The notes under the pieces: generated by a model
What the model was told of the DNA's origin: nothing
Databases searched by the model: none
The model's input: only the letters and a program-made list of their open reading frames with translations
In this document: piece by piece, positions 1 to 12,021 of the stretch
Position numbering within the stretch: position 1 is the first letter of the stretch
Layout of the letters: every line of letters starts with the position of its first letter
From: Theocolax elegans
Lineage: Eukaryota; Arthropoda; Insecta; Hymenoptera; Cerocephalidae
Direction: 5' to 3'
Length of the DNA: 64,000 bases
NCBI GenBank assembly: GCA_026168455.1
Contig: CM047426.1
Span: 47,501,589-47,565,588, forward strand
Translations under genes and position numbers: made by a program

Positions 1-8
1 GCTTGACC

Positions 9-756
9 TTATACCCAATATCTTATTAACATTGATCTAGCTGTTGTAAAACTTTCATTCATATTTCTAGCAAAAGCAATTTTTTCTATACTGTTTAATC
101 TAGCAGGACATGTTAACCCTGTCGCACAAGTAACTCTAAAGTGAGGAAACATTTCTTTGTGCTGTTTAAATGAGTCACATTTACATGTAGATGTAAAAAC
201 AATATCATCAACTACAACAATGTCTTTATAAACTGGTTGCCGCTTTAGTGGATACACAGAATTAGTAAAAATTTGTTTACCTCCAATACCTCTGTCAAAA
301 TACAAAATAGCTTTATTATTTCCTATGTAATTTAGGTCAAAAAGTGCTAAATACGTTTTCAATAGGTTCATATTTATCATTAGAATTATCAGCATTGTGT
401 GTTATTGATTCTTTCACAAAATTTATTTGCCTAAATTTTGAAAAATATTGATTTAGGTTTACATTATTTACATTATTTACACTGTTGCAGTTGTGATTTA
501 TATCCTGTTCCTCACTTTTATCTTTCAGTTTCGAAGTTGTATTCCTATAGTCCCCTTCAAGCTTATACATTTTTACTAATTTTTCCCCAATTTCAGTTAC
601 AATAAATATGTATTCTTTTGTATTCACATTAATCATTTTGTTTGCATTATAATTGGAGATACGTCTATGAGAACGATTACCATTTGTTAAGCAAAAACCC
701 TTGAAGCAAATATATGTTCTTATGTCCATAAGTAACTGTTTTCTTACTACAGAGTC
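9..756 (-). pseudogene. Unrecognised coding fragment with an apparent frameshift
   Basis: Two minus-strand reading frames overlap at about 337-395. The upstream one has a good 3' splice acceptor (ending in TTTGCAG) just before position 756, so it looks like an internal exon rather than a start; no ATG opens it. It encodes about 140 residues, Asn-rich in the second half. The other frame encodes about 125 residues with a Cys-containing stretch (CKCDSFKQH near 165-190, CATGLTCPARL near 95-125). The overlap suggests one reading frame split by a one-base shift near a homopolymer. I do not recognise the family. It could be a decayed host exon or a transposon-encoded protein. Read through toward position 1 it continues to a stop near the window edge. 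Confidence 0.3.
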
Positions 757-771
757 CTGCAAATTAATCAA

Positions 772-1435
772 TATTTGTATATGTGTGTGTGTTGTAACGC
801 ATGGGACTGGTTAACGAAATCCACAACGTCACAGTGTGTACAAAAACATAGTAATTAAAATTTGTCAAAATATGTTGTGTTTCAAATTATTATTTTTAAA
901 CCTTTTCTTTTACTATCGCACATTCTATCATATGAGAAAGTACATACATGTTTTTAACCATGATAAAATAAAAAAATATTGTTCGATACACGTGCGAAAG
1001 ATGATTTTCGATTCGTGTGACTATTATACCCTCGTTCCATAATTAAAACTTTCGCACTTGTATCGTAAAGTACTATTCTAAAATTTTCAAGAAAAGTATT
1101 TCATTTAGTTTGAGTTCTATATCTGCAACTTGCAATGCTTAGTTTAGCTTTATATTTTCTTGAACATTTTTTTAAAAAGACATTTTTAGGCAATGAGCGC
1201 CAAACGAAATATAGTACATATACTACTTTTCACCATCTCCCGCATCAAGTATTGTGTTGAATCTTCGGTTTTCAGTGATTGAAAACGGCGCATAACCTCA
1301 TTTCTAGAAACTGCGATGGGTAGATTCGTTTCCTGCTTTACCGTCAACTTAGGTTGCCTGCGTAATTTCCTGTAACACACTGGCAGTCGTAAACGCCGGC
1401 TAAAGGAGAAAAAGCAGCCTTTTCATCGCGGTTAC
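772..1435. other. AT-rich spacer, no gene seen
   Basis: AT-rich sequence with short open frames only. A short frame at 1186-1380 on the minus strand has no recognisable motif. Nothing else can be supported here. Confidence 0.4.
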
Positions 1436-1713
1436 TACCCTGGTAAAAAATAGATCATCCAATATGGTCGGTTTGTCATCTATTGAACATTTCAGGTGGC
1501 CAGAAAATTAGACCAGACATTCACCATCGTTTCACCAGAATGTGAACTATGCTCTTTAACTTTATAACCTCAAAGATTCTTTTCAAATTTTTCCATTAAA
1601 GTGAAATTTTTCCACTTTTTATTTAAAATGTTTAAACACTTTAAAACTAAACTATTATTCATTAAACAAATAAGATAGAGTAATAAATAGCTGTTAAAAA
1701 TATTTGTATATAC

Positions 1714-2118
1714 TAGGGGTGTGCAGAAAAAGCTCGAGCTTTTCTTATTTTAATTGTTAAATGTCTATAGAATAAAACATAATCTTTGCAATTTATTAGG
1801 TAGTTAGGTTTTGTCATATATTTGACAACTGTCATGCTTTTTTCCATTTTGTTAAAAGTTAAATGTTATTTAAAGCTTCGGGTACTATTTCGAGTAATAT
1901 TTCGAGTTTTTGGACTAAAAAATTACTCGATTTGTTATTTAAATGAATCTTTAAGCACTTAAACATTATTTTGATTTTAAACCTTTTTATTCTGCTTAAT
2001 TAATGTGTTAACTTAATATCTAAACAGTTTTCATCTACTTTCTTATAATTTGTTTAATTATATGCACCATAATTCAGTAGACAAATTTTAAACTCGAGTT
2101 TATACTCGCACACTCCTA
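1714..2118. mobile_element. hAT-like MITE with 8-bp target duplication
   Basis: A 405-bp non-coding element. Its ends are inverted repeats, TAGGGGTGTGC on the left and GCACACTCCTA on the right. It is bounded by identical 8-bp sequences GTATATAC (1706-1713 and 2119-2126). An 8-bp duplication and TAGGG/CAGGG-type ends are characteristic of hAT elements. Subterminal CTCGAG motifs occur on both sides (about 1733 and 2093). It carries no transposase. Confidence 0.75.
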
Positions 2119-3371
2119 GTATATACATAATAACTTGAATTGACTAATGTACACTATACTCCGAGGAGTCTCAAATTTCTTATATTAGTGTTCATATGCA
2201 GAAATACCAGTTTTTTATAATATATACTACTCATCGATGAAGTACAAATGACTTTTCCAGGTGTCCACATGCAAAAAACAGTACTTTTAAGAAATTGTAC
2301 TTTCAACGGTAACGGTTCAATTCATTAATGAAGCTCAAATGACATATACGGGAATTTGTTTGATTATTATCTAATCTAAATGATTTATTTATCATTATTT
2401 ATTAACAAACTGTAAAAGTTGAAACAAATATTTGAGTTGAAGTTGCTTCTTTTTACCAAAACAGTGTTTTACGTCAATTTAAGATTTAATTACTACATAT
2501 ATATGTACATATGTTATATGTATACATAAAGCCCTTTGTACCTTTGTTTATTTAGTTATGAAAAACACTTATGACTACTAATAATGTTTTTTACAATTTA
2601 GCTAATCATATAATAAGATAAAATGACATATCCATTATTTAAATGTCTACCCTGTCAAAAATATACAGCTGTAAAAATAACTGGAAATACAGGTGTAAAT
2701 CCATGTAATAATACAGCTGTATTGGAGTGGATTTGCCTGGATTTATTAACTGGATTTACAGGTGTAAATCCATGTAATATTAAATGGATTTACAGGTGTA
2801 AATCATGTAATATTAAATGGATTTTTTAATTTTACAAATGTTTTTTTATTTAGATTAACATACAACCCTGGTGGAAATACGAACAAATTTTTACCGATAA
2901 AATAGGAATTTTTTATACTGTACTACCAATATTCTAGGTATAAAAAATATCTATTTTATTCCTATATGTGTAACGTTTTTTGGTCCCTAAATATAACATT
3001 AAATATGGTCTATTGGGATTCGGCATTTTCTACCTATAAAGTAGTTATAAGTTTGATCTTATATTTTTCAGGCTTATAAATTACTTAAACGTTATTACGT
3101 TATAGTCAGAAACAATATTTTATTAATATACAATAGTTTACCTATCTCATAAATTGAGCAATCAGGATTTTTAAAGCATTTTTAAAGAATACAAAAATAA
3201 TGCAGAAATTAAAAAGTATTTATATATACATAACTCAAAAAAAATTTGAAAAGAATTTCTCTTTCGAAACCTTATTATTATTTTTAATTAACTTATATTT
3301 ATTTTTATATTGTTTTAGTTTATATATTTACACTAATTACATATATTTGACGCAGAAAAACGCTGAAAAAA

Positions 3372-3450
3372 TTTTTGCCCTAACCGGGAATCGAACCCCG
3401 CAACGCACGCACCAAACGCAAACGCTCTATCCACTAAGCTAACGCAACGC
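3372..3450 (-). tRNA. tRNA-like sequence in left foldback arm (probable pseudo-tRNA)
   Basis: On the minus strand an A-box-like TAGCTTAGTGG (3431-3441) and a perfect B box GGTTCGATTCC (3387-3397) are spaced as in a tRNA, followed by a run of six T (3366-3371). A D stem and a mostly paired T stem can be drawn, and the anticodon loop would read TGG. The seven-base acceptor stem does not pair well, so a functional tRNA is unlikely. It is the inverse twin of the copy at 4808-4881. Confidence 0.4.
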
Positions 3451-4807
3451 TTACATATGCAAATGTTTGGAACTTGTATATACAGATCATCCCTGTATTA
3501 ATATCATAATAATTGTTATTTATTCTTTGATCTATATACAGAAGATGTTAGGCAGTAAATAACTAATTTAAATAATGATGGTCTTACCGATGTCTACCAA
3601 ATAGATATATTCTTCCTTTTTTCTATATTATTATAATTTCTTAAAAGCATATGAATACTTTTATAATACTTATTTATACCCTAAAACATAATATATTATT
3701 TTGCTACTATGTGTAAAAGGGCATTCTTCTAATATAAATTTATTTAAAAATAAATAAATAAATAATACTAATTTTTAAATTCAAACTATTTATTTAAAAA
3801 TAATATAGAAACCCTGGTGGAAATTCAGAAATATTTTATAGTCACCAAAGTAGTTTTATAGGTATAAAATATAGAAATCATAATATTTTGTAGAAAATGT
3901 CGATTAAATACCTATTTTATTGGTATAAAATAATTATACTATATTAAATAGCCAAAAAATAGACACAAAATATGCTATTAAATTTAACACTAGTTTTTAT
4001 ATCTATAAAAAAGCCATAAAAAATATTTGTAAAAATAACCTAAAATTTAATTTTTAAAGTTCATAAAATTAAAAATATAATATTGTCAATATACATTTCA
4101 TGTATAATTATTTACTTAAATAATTTGTTAAAATTTTTTCTTATATATACAAACACTATTTTTAATAGGTAGAAACTAGGTATAAATAATAGCTTAAAAA
4201 TAGAACTATTAAATACCTAGAAACTTAAAGTAAAAAAAAGAAGGGAATAAGAATTAAAGATAACTTTTGTTCCAAATTTTTTTTTATTCGTCAAAAGGAA
4301 CACACTTAAGAAACTTTATAAGTGCATATAAGTTATTAGTTACGTAATTACTTTTAAATAAAAAAATTTTATATAAGTCTACTCAAAAATGTATTACATT
4401 GATTTACAATCGTTTTTCCAGTTATTTTTACAGCTGTATATTTTTGACATAACTGAACAATACAACAAATAGTTTGAATTTAAAAATTAGTATTATTTAT
4501 TTATTTATTTGTAAATAAATTTATATTAGAAGAATGCCCTTTTACATATAGTAGCAAAATAATATATTATGTTTTAGGGTATAAATAAGTATTGTAAAAG
4601 TATTCATATGCTTTTAAGAAATTATAATAATATAGAAAAAAGGAAGAAGATATCTCTTTGGTAGACATCGGTAAGACCATCATTATTTAAATTAGTTATT
4701 TACTGCCTAACATCTTCTGTATATAGATCAAAGAATAAATAACAATTATTAAGATATTAATACAGGGATGATCTGTATATACAAGTTCCAAACATTTGCA
4801 TATGTAA

Positions 4808-4881
4808 GCGTTGCGTTAGCTTAGTGGATAGAGCGTTTGCGTTTGGTGCGTGCGTTGCGGGGTTCGATTCCCGGTTAGGGC
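4808..4881 (+). tRNA. tRNA-like sequence in right foldback arm (probable pseudo-tRNA)
   Basis: A box TAGCTTAGTGG at 4817-4827, B box GGTTCGATTCC at 4861-4871, T-run at 4887-4892. The RNA polymerase III signals look intact. The acceptor stem is mismatched at several positions, and one T-stem pair is G-G. It lies in the arm of a foldback element and is mirrored at 3372-3450. It may be a SINE-like head or a captured tRNA pseudogene. Confidence 0.4.
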
Positions 4882-5932
4882 AAAAATTTTTTCAGCGTTT
4901 TTCTGCGTCAAATATATGTAATTAGTGTAATATATAAACTAAAACAATATAAAAATAAATATAAGTTAATTAAAAATAATAATAAGGTTTCGAAAGAGAA
5001 ATTCTTTTCAAATTTTTTTTGAGTTATGTATATATAAATACTTTTTAATTTCTGCATTATTTTTGTATTCTTTAAAAATGCTTTAAAAATCCTGATTGCT
5101 CAATTTATGAGATAGGTAAACTATTGTATATTAATAAAATATTGTTTCTGACTATAACGTAATAACGTTTAAGTAATTTATAAGCCTGAAAAATATAAGA
5201 TCAAACTTATAACTACTTTATAGGTAGAAAATGCCGAATCCCAATAGACCATATTTAATGTTATATTTAGGGACCAAAAAACGTTACACATATAGGAATA
5301 AAATAGATATTTTTATACCTAGAATATTGGTAGTGCAGTATAAAAAATTCCTATTTTATCGGTAAAAAATTGTTCGTATGTTAATCTAAATAAAAAAACA
5401 TTTGTAAAATTAAAAAATCCATTTAATATTACATGATTTACACCTGTAAATCCATTTAATATTACATGGATTTACACCTGTAAATCCGGTTAATAAATCC
5501 AGGCAAATCCACTCCAATACAGCTGTATTATTACATGGATTTACACCTGTATTTCCAGTTATTTTTACAGCTGTATATTTTTGACAGGGTAACCTCAAAC
5601 TCATTCGCTATAAACGTACGGTAAACTTCTGGTGAACTTACGTCGCCCTGTAAGCGGGGTGTTTCACCAGAAACTCCTTCATCGTCTGCTCACTCACCAT
5701 AAAATTGACGCGACTTCTGGTCAACGTATGGTTTCAAATTTTACCAGGGTAGAAGTGAGAGAATGCGTCGTTTTACTCCCTTTTCTTAATATAATTAATT
5801 TTGTTTGTAAAAATTAAAATTGTCTCCTAGAATTAAAAAAGCTGTATCTTCGGTGTTTATTAATTTATGACACATTTCTTACTTGCAAAATACTTATAAT
5901 ATAAAAAATTATATATCATTTCAAGAAATACG

Positions 5933-6140
5933 ATGGATCGTAACAAGGCGTTTGCCATAATTTCGGACGAAAATGATGAAAAAAGAGTTGTTCCATCAAA
6001 ATGGATTTCGGACGATTTGAAAACTTTATTCTGGCCTCCCATTGAAAATGCAACAAAATTAAAAAAAGCGATTGTTTCATGTCTCGATCGAGAAGATACT
6101 TGGGATGAATTTCCTATAAGTTGTTTCATCAAATCTAAAG
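5933..6140 (+). CDS. Exon 1 of a DUF4806-type protein gene (N-terminal part)
   Basis: The ATG at 5933 opens 69 codons with a VVPSKWI...LFWPP...W pattern, as I recall from the N-terminal region of uncharacterised DUF4806-containing proteins common in ants. The exon ends in phase 1 at AAAG followed by GCAAGT, a GC-type donor with otherwise ideal context. Reading on past the donor gives only ten more codons. The next exon at 7263 has a matching phase, and the junction codon becomes Asp. Function of this family is unknown to me. The start is the only ATG with coding sequence behind it. Family assignment is from memory. Confidence 0.5.
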
Positions 6141-7262
6141 GCAAGTTCTTTACAGTTTATTTACTGTATTAATCTTTTACATTAATAGCCTGCGCACAGA
6201 TAAATATATCTTATCCCTAGAGGCTGCATGATAAATAAATGATTTATTTACGTATTTTAATTAATTTAATAACAAGCAATCATTTAAAATTCAAACTTAA
6301 TTCCATGAAAAATGAACTAGAAAGGTTTTTTATTCTTTTTCTTCTTTTCCCTTTCTTTCGATAATAACACAGTAGTTGAATAAAAACCGATACGAAAAAC
6401 CAGAAATGATCTGAAATCGGATCTTGTCCAAACTTAAGCGCATGTCGTACCACATGTAGCATGGAATATTTTTGGAATATTTCTGGAATATTTAAAGGCT
6501 TGAATTATTCCAAAAATATTCCAGTAAAACATTTAATACTTTTTGAATACTTCAGTTATATTTCATGATATATTTTAAAGCTTAGTTTATTAAAGAATCT
6601 TTAAAAGATTCGTAAAAGATGTAATAAATATTTTAAAATATTCTGTGGAAATATTTTATTGGGTGCGGGTATACCTGTATGAACTTCAACTATTTTTGGT
6701 TGTACAAAAAATGTACAAGTAAAAAAATTTTTTACATAAACGCGTTTATCGCACGCTTTTATTATAATTATTAATATTACCAAGCGCTAAAATATATTCA
6801 ATTGTAAGTAAATTTAAATCGCATTTAAAAAAAAATGAAAAATGCGAAGGTAGATATGATGATGATGAAATTGAAAGATGGCAATGTGATGGATATTATG
6901 ACCGATATTATGTAATTGTACTTAATTATTTGTTTAGTAAATTCACATTTAATGTCAGTTTCATTTTTTACAACAGCAAGTAAATTCGTGTAAAAACAGA
7001 AAAATACGTTCCAATATGAATCACCATTGTTCAACTTTGGTATGACATATTCTTAAGGAATAATTTCACCGGAGACGTATTATTAAATATTTAGAATCTT
7101 AATTTCATAAAGTATAATTAAATGACAGTTACCGAATTCAAATAATTGTGTAATAGTTTTGCAAATTTTGCAATAAAATATTAATATCATATTTTATAAA
7201 GCATGATCTTTTCATTATCGCACATTAAAATAAGAAAATTCATTTATATTATTTACTAACAG
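6141..7262 (+). other. Putative intron 1
   Basis: AT-rich, with no gene recognised. It begins with a GC donor (GCAAGT) and ends at TTTACTAACAG (7252-7262). A small imperfect inverted repeat built on GGAATATTTTTGG lies at about 6462-6527. Confidence 0.35.
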
Positions 7263-8272
7263 ATACCTATGTAGATTCTGTAAAAATAACAAAAAATCAA
7301 ATATCATTCTTTATTGGATTCCTTCTCATATGGGTATTAAGGGCAATGAGAGAGCAGACGTTCTCGCAAAAGCAGCGACTGAAAAAATTATACCAGACAT
7401 TAAATATATAAATTATACAGATTTATTCCAAAACTATAAAGAACGTTCGTGGCACGAAACCCAAAACACAATTCAATTCAAATCCAACACAACCGGAAAA
7501 ACATACTTTGATCTTTATTATAAATCAAACAAAAAAGATGGTTTTCCAATAAAAAAATTAACAGACAACTAATTGTAATGATCAATAGAATAAGATCCAA
7601 CCACTATAATTTTGCAGAATCACTCAAACGTGTTAACATAGTTAACGACTCAACATGCAAATGTAACAAAGCCAAAGAGAACTTAAATCACATCTTATGG
7701 CAATGCGACATATACGAAAATGAGAGAAAACTTTTAATTAAATCTCTCAATACATTACAATTCTATCCGCCTTACAATGTCGAAATGTTTGTTAAAGAGC
7801 CTCACATAAAAGCATGTTATTGTATTCACACATTTTTAAAAAACTGTAAACTACAATTATAAAATGTACACTATTAGATATAAGTACTCAATGTAAAAAC
7901 TCATGTATATAGCTATTAAGTCTCATATGAGATTAAAAATGCTAAATAAAAAAAAAAAAAAAAAAACCTATGTAGATGCTGCCAATGATATAAAAACCAA
8001 TTGTGACGCAATCTTTAGCGCTAGCGACAACGAGAACATAAAAAAATCAAGAGCACAGCGAACACGAAAAAGATTTTCTGATTTTGAAACAGATAACGTC
8101 CAGGAAAAGAAGAAATCAAAGAAGAGAGATACTGATTCAGAATCATCTGAAAATGAGGATGATACTCCAACAAATATGATTGAAGGTGAAAAGGAAAATG
8201 AATTTCCGAAAACCCCGAGCAGTCTTTCTACAAATGTTATGAACAATAGTTCTAAATTACATAATTTTGAAG
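7263..8272 (+). pseudogene. Exon 2 of the DUF4806-type gene, split by a LINE insertion
   Basis: The exon begins after the acceptor ending at 7262 with the bases that encode DTYVD. It is interrupted after 18 bases by a LINE (7281-7965) and resumes at 7966-8272. The resumed part encodes a highly charged, Ser- and Lys-rich stretch (KKKSKKRDTDSESSENEDD) and ends in phase 1 at GAAG before the donor GTAATT. A 16-base target duplication with one mismatch (7265-7280 and 7966-7981) brackets the insertion. With the LINE present the reading frame cannot be translated through, so this allele is broken unless the LINE is spliced around. The ORF starting at 7903 uses LINE tail codons and is not a real start. 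Confidence 0.5.
7281..7965 (+). mobile_element. 5'-truncated non-LTR retrotransposon (LINE) 3' end
   Basis: Only the C-terminal part of ORF2 remains. It shows the end of an RNase H domain (WIPSHMGIKGNERAD, about 7316-7360), then after a one-base frameshift near 7572 a frame (7578-7862) with a CKC...HILWQC cysteine/histidine motif typical of the ORF2 C-terminus in R1/I/Jockey-type LINEs. The 3' end is a poly(A) tract (about 7944-7966). Target-site duplication, 5' truncation and poly(A) are the signature of target-primed reverse transcription. The clade is not resolved. Confidence 0.8.
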
Positions 8273-8575
8273 GTAATTAATAATTTTTAAGGAAATATCA
8301 AATTACAGGGATCTACATACCATTCAATCCACAAATTATATCTAAAATATGGCATTAAAAATGTGAGTAAATTCATAAAGAATCTTATTCATAAGAACTG
8401 AATAAACAACATTTGCTCGGTAATGTTGGAAAAGGAGAAGTATAAAGAATAACCCAAAAACTAGAATATATATATAATCAACATGAAAATATGAAAAAGT
8501 GATAATTGATAAATATAATAAATAATAGTTACTCTTACTTGGATCATCTTTTATTAATTCCTTATAAAGACATTA
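8273..8575. other. AT-rich intronic sequence
   Basis: Starts with the donor GTAATT of the preceding exon. No coding or repeat structure is recognised. Confidence 0.3.
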
Positions 8576-9086
8576 CAGTAACTATACTATAAGGAGCAGT
8601 TCGATAGTGCTTAATATAGTTAGACTTTACAAACTCTTGAAATAATTCTGACGTGAATGTCGGACCATTGTCAGACACAATTGACTCTGGCAATCCCCAA
8701 CAAGCGAAATACTCCTTAAAAACCTTGATCGTGTTCGCAGCGGTTATATTTGTTATTTCCTTAATGTCCACCCACTTAGAATACGCATCAACTATAACGA
8801 TATACATATGACCCTCGACTGGTCCGCAAAAATCTACGTGTAACCTCACATTAGGCCCTTTTGGCCACTCCCATATATGTAACTTGGCTCTCGGCGGTTC
8901 GTCTGCGTTTTCAGCACACAACTTACATGACTTCGTAATCTCTTCTATATTTACATCTAACTGAGGCCACCAAATATACGACCTCGCCAAAGCTTTCATT
9001 TTAACAATACCCATATGGGCACTATGCAATTCAACCAACATATACTTGCGCAAAGTACTGGGGATAATGACGCGATGACCCCACAT
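8576..9086 (-). pseudogene. Gypsy-type integrase fragment
   Basis: A minus-strand frame encodes the zinc-binding part (H..H...KSCKLC) and most of the catalytic core of a Ty3/Gypsy integrase, with the first Asp in HVDFCGP and the second in VSDNGPTF. Homology stops right after RTAPY, before the catalytic Glu, and the upstream part runs into the 100-N gap. It is therefore truncated at one end and cut off by the gap at the other. It differs from both larger Gypsy elements in the window. Confidence 0.8.
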
Positions 9087-9186
9087 NNNNNNNNNNNNNN
9101 NNNNNNNNNNNNNNNNNNNNNNNNNNNNNNNNNNNNNNNNNNNNNNNNNNNNNNNNNNNNNNNNNNNNNNNNNNNNNNNNNNNNNN
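9087..9186. other. Assembly gap (100 N)
   Basis: Exactly 100 consecutive N, the usual placeholder for a gap of unknown length. The Gypsy integrase fragment abuts it, so a repeat probably broke the assembly. Confidence 0.99.
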
Positions 9187-9711
9187 ACTTTTTGAATGTA
9201 TTCTACACTAAAAAGATACACTTTTTTATTAGCAGTTTTTATGAAGTAAAAAATAGCAGATGTATGCAAGATTTAAAAAGTATCTATTTTGTACCAATTT
9301 ACTTAGTAATCTTATAATCGTTCAATTTACAATAACATTTCTTTTACTTTTTTAAACATAAAATATATTGTATTGCGATTACCGATTTTTTTATGCAATA
9401 ATTACTTTTATTGGAAATACTGCAAAGTAAACACATTTAGTATAAAATGCCATTTTACATTTCAGCTACTAAAATTTAAAATAATAGCTATTGTTAACAA
9501 GACTAATTATATTAGAATGTTCTTTTTCATAAAATATTTTTTAAATTAATAAAAATGTTTTCAATTTTGTGGAAGTATAGTAATTTTTGAAATTTTTCAT
9601 ACTTATTATGAAAGCACTGAAAAAAACTTTTCAGTAATATAGTATCAGCAGTGTGTATTATTGATGTTATCATTTAGAAGTTTGAAAAAACATTTGAAAA
9701 TCATCATTTTG

Positions 9712-9975
9712 CAGACAAAATTCATAACAATTTTATCAAGTGCAAACCAATGGAAAATAAACCTGCTTAGAGAAAACTTTAAGTAACGACAAGATTTGAA
9801 TAAATAAGGCATGCACTGTCATTTACAGACAAAATTCATAACATCGTTATCGAGTGCGACTCAATCGGAATTGAAGCTGCTTACAGAAAATTGTAAATTA
9901 CGAGAAGTTTTTAAAAAACATTGGTGAATATGTAAAATTTTAGAGAACAAAGAAGACATGCACTGTCACTTATTC
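9712..9975 (+). repeat. Degenerate direct repeat, about 114-bp period
   Basis: The string CAGACAAAATTCATAAC occurs at 9712 and 9826, followed in both copies by diverged but alignable sequence (GTGC..C.AT.GGAA). CATGCACTGTCA also recurs near 9811 and 9957. The rest of 9187-9997 is AT-rich with nothing recognisable. Confidence 0.5.
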
Positions 9976-9997
9976 ATCACGGCAAAAATTTACGTAC

Positions 9998-10735
9998 TGT
10001 GACGAGTGACGATAGCGCGAGCCACTCGTAATGGTTCTCCGTCGCGAGGCCCGCACGGCCGTCGGGTAAGACCGCGTGTAATACGGAAGGGAGGGGGAAC
10101 GAGAGAGAATCGAGGAGAGAGATTCTCACGTGAGCCGCCGAGCGAGAAGGTCCTCGAGTTCATTGGAGTGACGCCGCCGTCAACTACATATCATTACATT
10201 CTAGACGTGAGGAGGTTCACCGGTAATAAGGCAAGGTTAGAGCTTTTACTCTCCCGACGAGTATAACGTACTCGAGCAATCCTCGCGGACTCTCTTCGCG
10301 CCGCAATCCCGCGTCCGGATTATGGTCCCCCGCGATTGCGCCCGGGTCACCCGAATGATTGTAGTACTTCACGTGTCCGCGATCTAGTCATTGTATCGGA
10401 CTACAGAGCAACAAATAAACTTGATTTCATTTTATCTTACGAGTCGTGTTATTTCGTCATCCCGTATTCACCCAGGAATCCCGATCCTTAGTTCGATAAG
10501 CAGACGAGCCCGCGGTACTCGTCTGCCAATCCTGATTCGTACTTCCGGAAGTGGGCTCTTTCTGGAGCCCACATCAACGTACACGGTAGCTGTTGAGGTA
10601 TCGGAGAGCCGTTGACGGAGTGCACGAGAGGTCCGATCGCGCACGAAGGTAAGTTCGTCACGCGCGATCTCAGAGTTACCCCTACTCACGTTATCTCCGC
10701 GCATTATCCCACAAAACCCGACACGCACCGTTACA
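9998..10735 (+). repeat. 5' LTR of Gypsy-1
   Basis: Begins TGTGACG and ends CGTTACA, an inverted TG...CA terminus, directly followed by the primer-binding site. It is GC-richer than the flanks and contains an AATAAA near 10415. The left boundary rests on the terminal inverted motif because no 3' LTR is available for comparison. Confidence 0.6.
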
Positions 10736-10746
10736 TGGCGCCCAAC
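10736..10746 (+). other. Primer-binding site, tRNA-Lys type
   Basis: TGGCGCCCAAC immediately follows the LTR end ...TTACA. It is complementary to the 3' end of tRNA-Lys (GTTGGGCGCCA), as in gypsy-group elements. It fixes the 3' edge of the LTR. Confidence 0.8.
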
Positions 10747-12021
10747 TAGTTAGCACTGGGCATACGGGATTATAGAAGAAAATTTGGTATTTTCTTTCTA
10801 ACCGGGTACCTCACTAAACGAAAAATTAAATATATCGAGTAGTGAAAACGTCAAGGCCAACGTACTTCGCGAAGAGAGTATCGAGCGCGCGTGCGTTTTG
10901 TAAACAAAGCGAGTTGTTTACATCGGCGCGAGACTGGAGATTCGTATTTCCCAGTCTCACTATTTCTGTATAGCAAGTGTGAGAGAGAGAGAGAAAGTAA
11001 AATTGGTTTTTACTTTCTCGCACGGATAAATACGCATGTTCGTACTTTATCAATATTGTTTCTGTATTGGACACCTTTTCAAGACAATTTAGAATCAACG
11101 GTTCTTTAATTATTTATTGATTTTTTTAAATAACATTCCGCTCTCACACTTACTACACTATCTTGTATAGCGGACAAGATAGTAAATTCGGTTCAGTGTG
11201 TGCGTTATATATACAGTTATATTAGCGTTATATTTATATTACATATGTCTTTGTAGTCGATTGTTGTTACGTATTTATATAACAACCAAACCATTACTTT
11301 TCGGGAACTCTCCATTCAGTCATTGTTTTCTTTAGTGATTATTCGATATTACCTTTCTTTTTTTTTGAACAATTAATTGTGTAATAATGGTAAATAATTC
11401 CCATAAATTATTTAAAAGTAATTACGAATAAGCAATTATATGTATGTACAGACGTATATATATATATGTATAAATAAAAATAATTATACATTTATTTGAA
11501 ATTAACGGCATTCCGCTCACGTTTGAAACACGGATATCGCGTATTTAAATTATTATTTTCTTTTCTATTATCACTCCCATAAAAATTTACGTACATAAAT
11601 CGAATAATCTATGTTCCTCATAATTTTGAATTTTATAAATTAATTTGCAATTAAACAATTTACAAAATAATCTTGATTTTTTTGTTATAACGAATTGTTA
11701 ATTTTTACTTAATTTTTGTTGTACAAGTAAAAAGTAACAACACTGGTTCCCGTTCAGTACAAAATTTTTTTTTTTCACTTAGATAGTTCGCCGTAGCTAT
11801 AATTTAATTAGCGCATATATTTGAAAATAAACAATAATATATTTTCCCTTTCTTTCCTCACACATATAATAAGATATTTATATTTTGACGGTCCTTTTCG
11901 ATTACGAACTATCTAGTTACGGAACTATACCAGCGTATTCGCTCTTTAGAATCTCTTAACATATATTTTCGTTACTTGCGAACACACACACTGACCGACA
12001 AATTTGTACACGCGCATCATC
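10747..12021 (+). other. Leader/5' untranslated region of Gypsy-1
   Basis: About 1.27 kb between PBS and the gag ATG. It becomes AT-rich after 11100. Hairpin-like repeats such as GAGACTGG...CCAGTCTC occur near 10930-10960. No coding frame is recognised. Confidence 0.5.

Larger units (their letters stand above)
2650..5589. mobile_element. Foldback (palindromic) element, TA-flanked, CCCTGTCAAAA ends
   Basis: Two arms of about 1.14 kb (about 2650-3790 and 4467-5589) are near-perfect inverse copies around a spacer of about 0.68 kb. The ends read TA then CCCTGTCAAAAATATACAGC on the left and its inverse then TA on the right (TA at 2648-2649 and 5590-5591). Each arm contains repeated modules with TTACACCTGTAAATCC and one tRNA-like sequence. 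The left arm has about 17 extra bases (around 2866-2882, containing CCCTGGTGGAAAT) missing from the right arm, so the arms have diverged slightly. The spacer holds a third partial copy of the terminal repeat (about 4419-4449). No transposase is encoded. The short frames at 2623 and 5410 are arm sequence, not genes. Confidence 0.8.
1438..5749. mobile_element. Candidate outer TA-flanked element with CCCTGGTAAAA ends (composite)
   Basis: The left end reads TA then CCCTGGTAAAA (1436-1448). The right end is the inverse, TTTTACCAGGG then TA (5739-5751). Both ends therefore sit next to a TA, as expected of a Tc1/mariner-like target duplication. The interior holds a hAT-like MITE and a separate foldback with related CCCT ends. 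The terminal match is only about 11-15 bp and the subterminal sequences are not clearly alike, so two unrelated partial copies are also possible. Confidence 0.35.

Noticed and set aside
2623..2829. A short protein with repeated GVNPCN motifs (also at 5410-5604)
   Set aside because: Both frames are translations of the same inverted-repeat arm; the repeats are DNA modules of the foldback.
4808..4881. A functional tRNA-Pro gene
   Set aside because: Anticodon loop could read TGG, but the acceptor stem has multiple mismatches and the sequence is duplicated inside a transposon palindrome.
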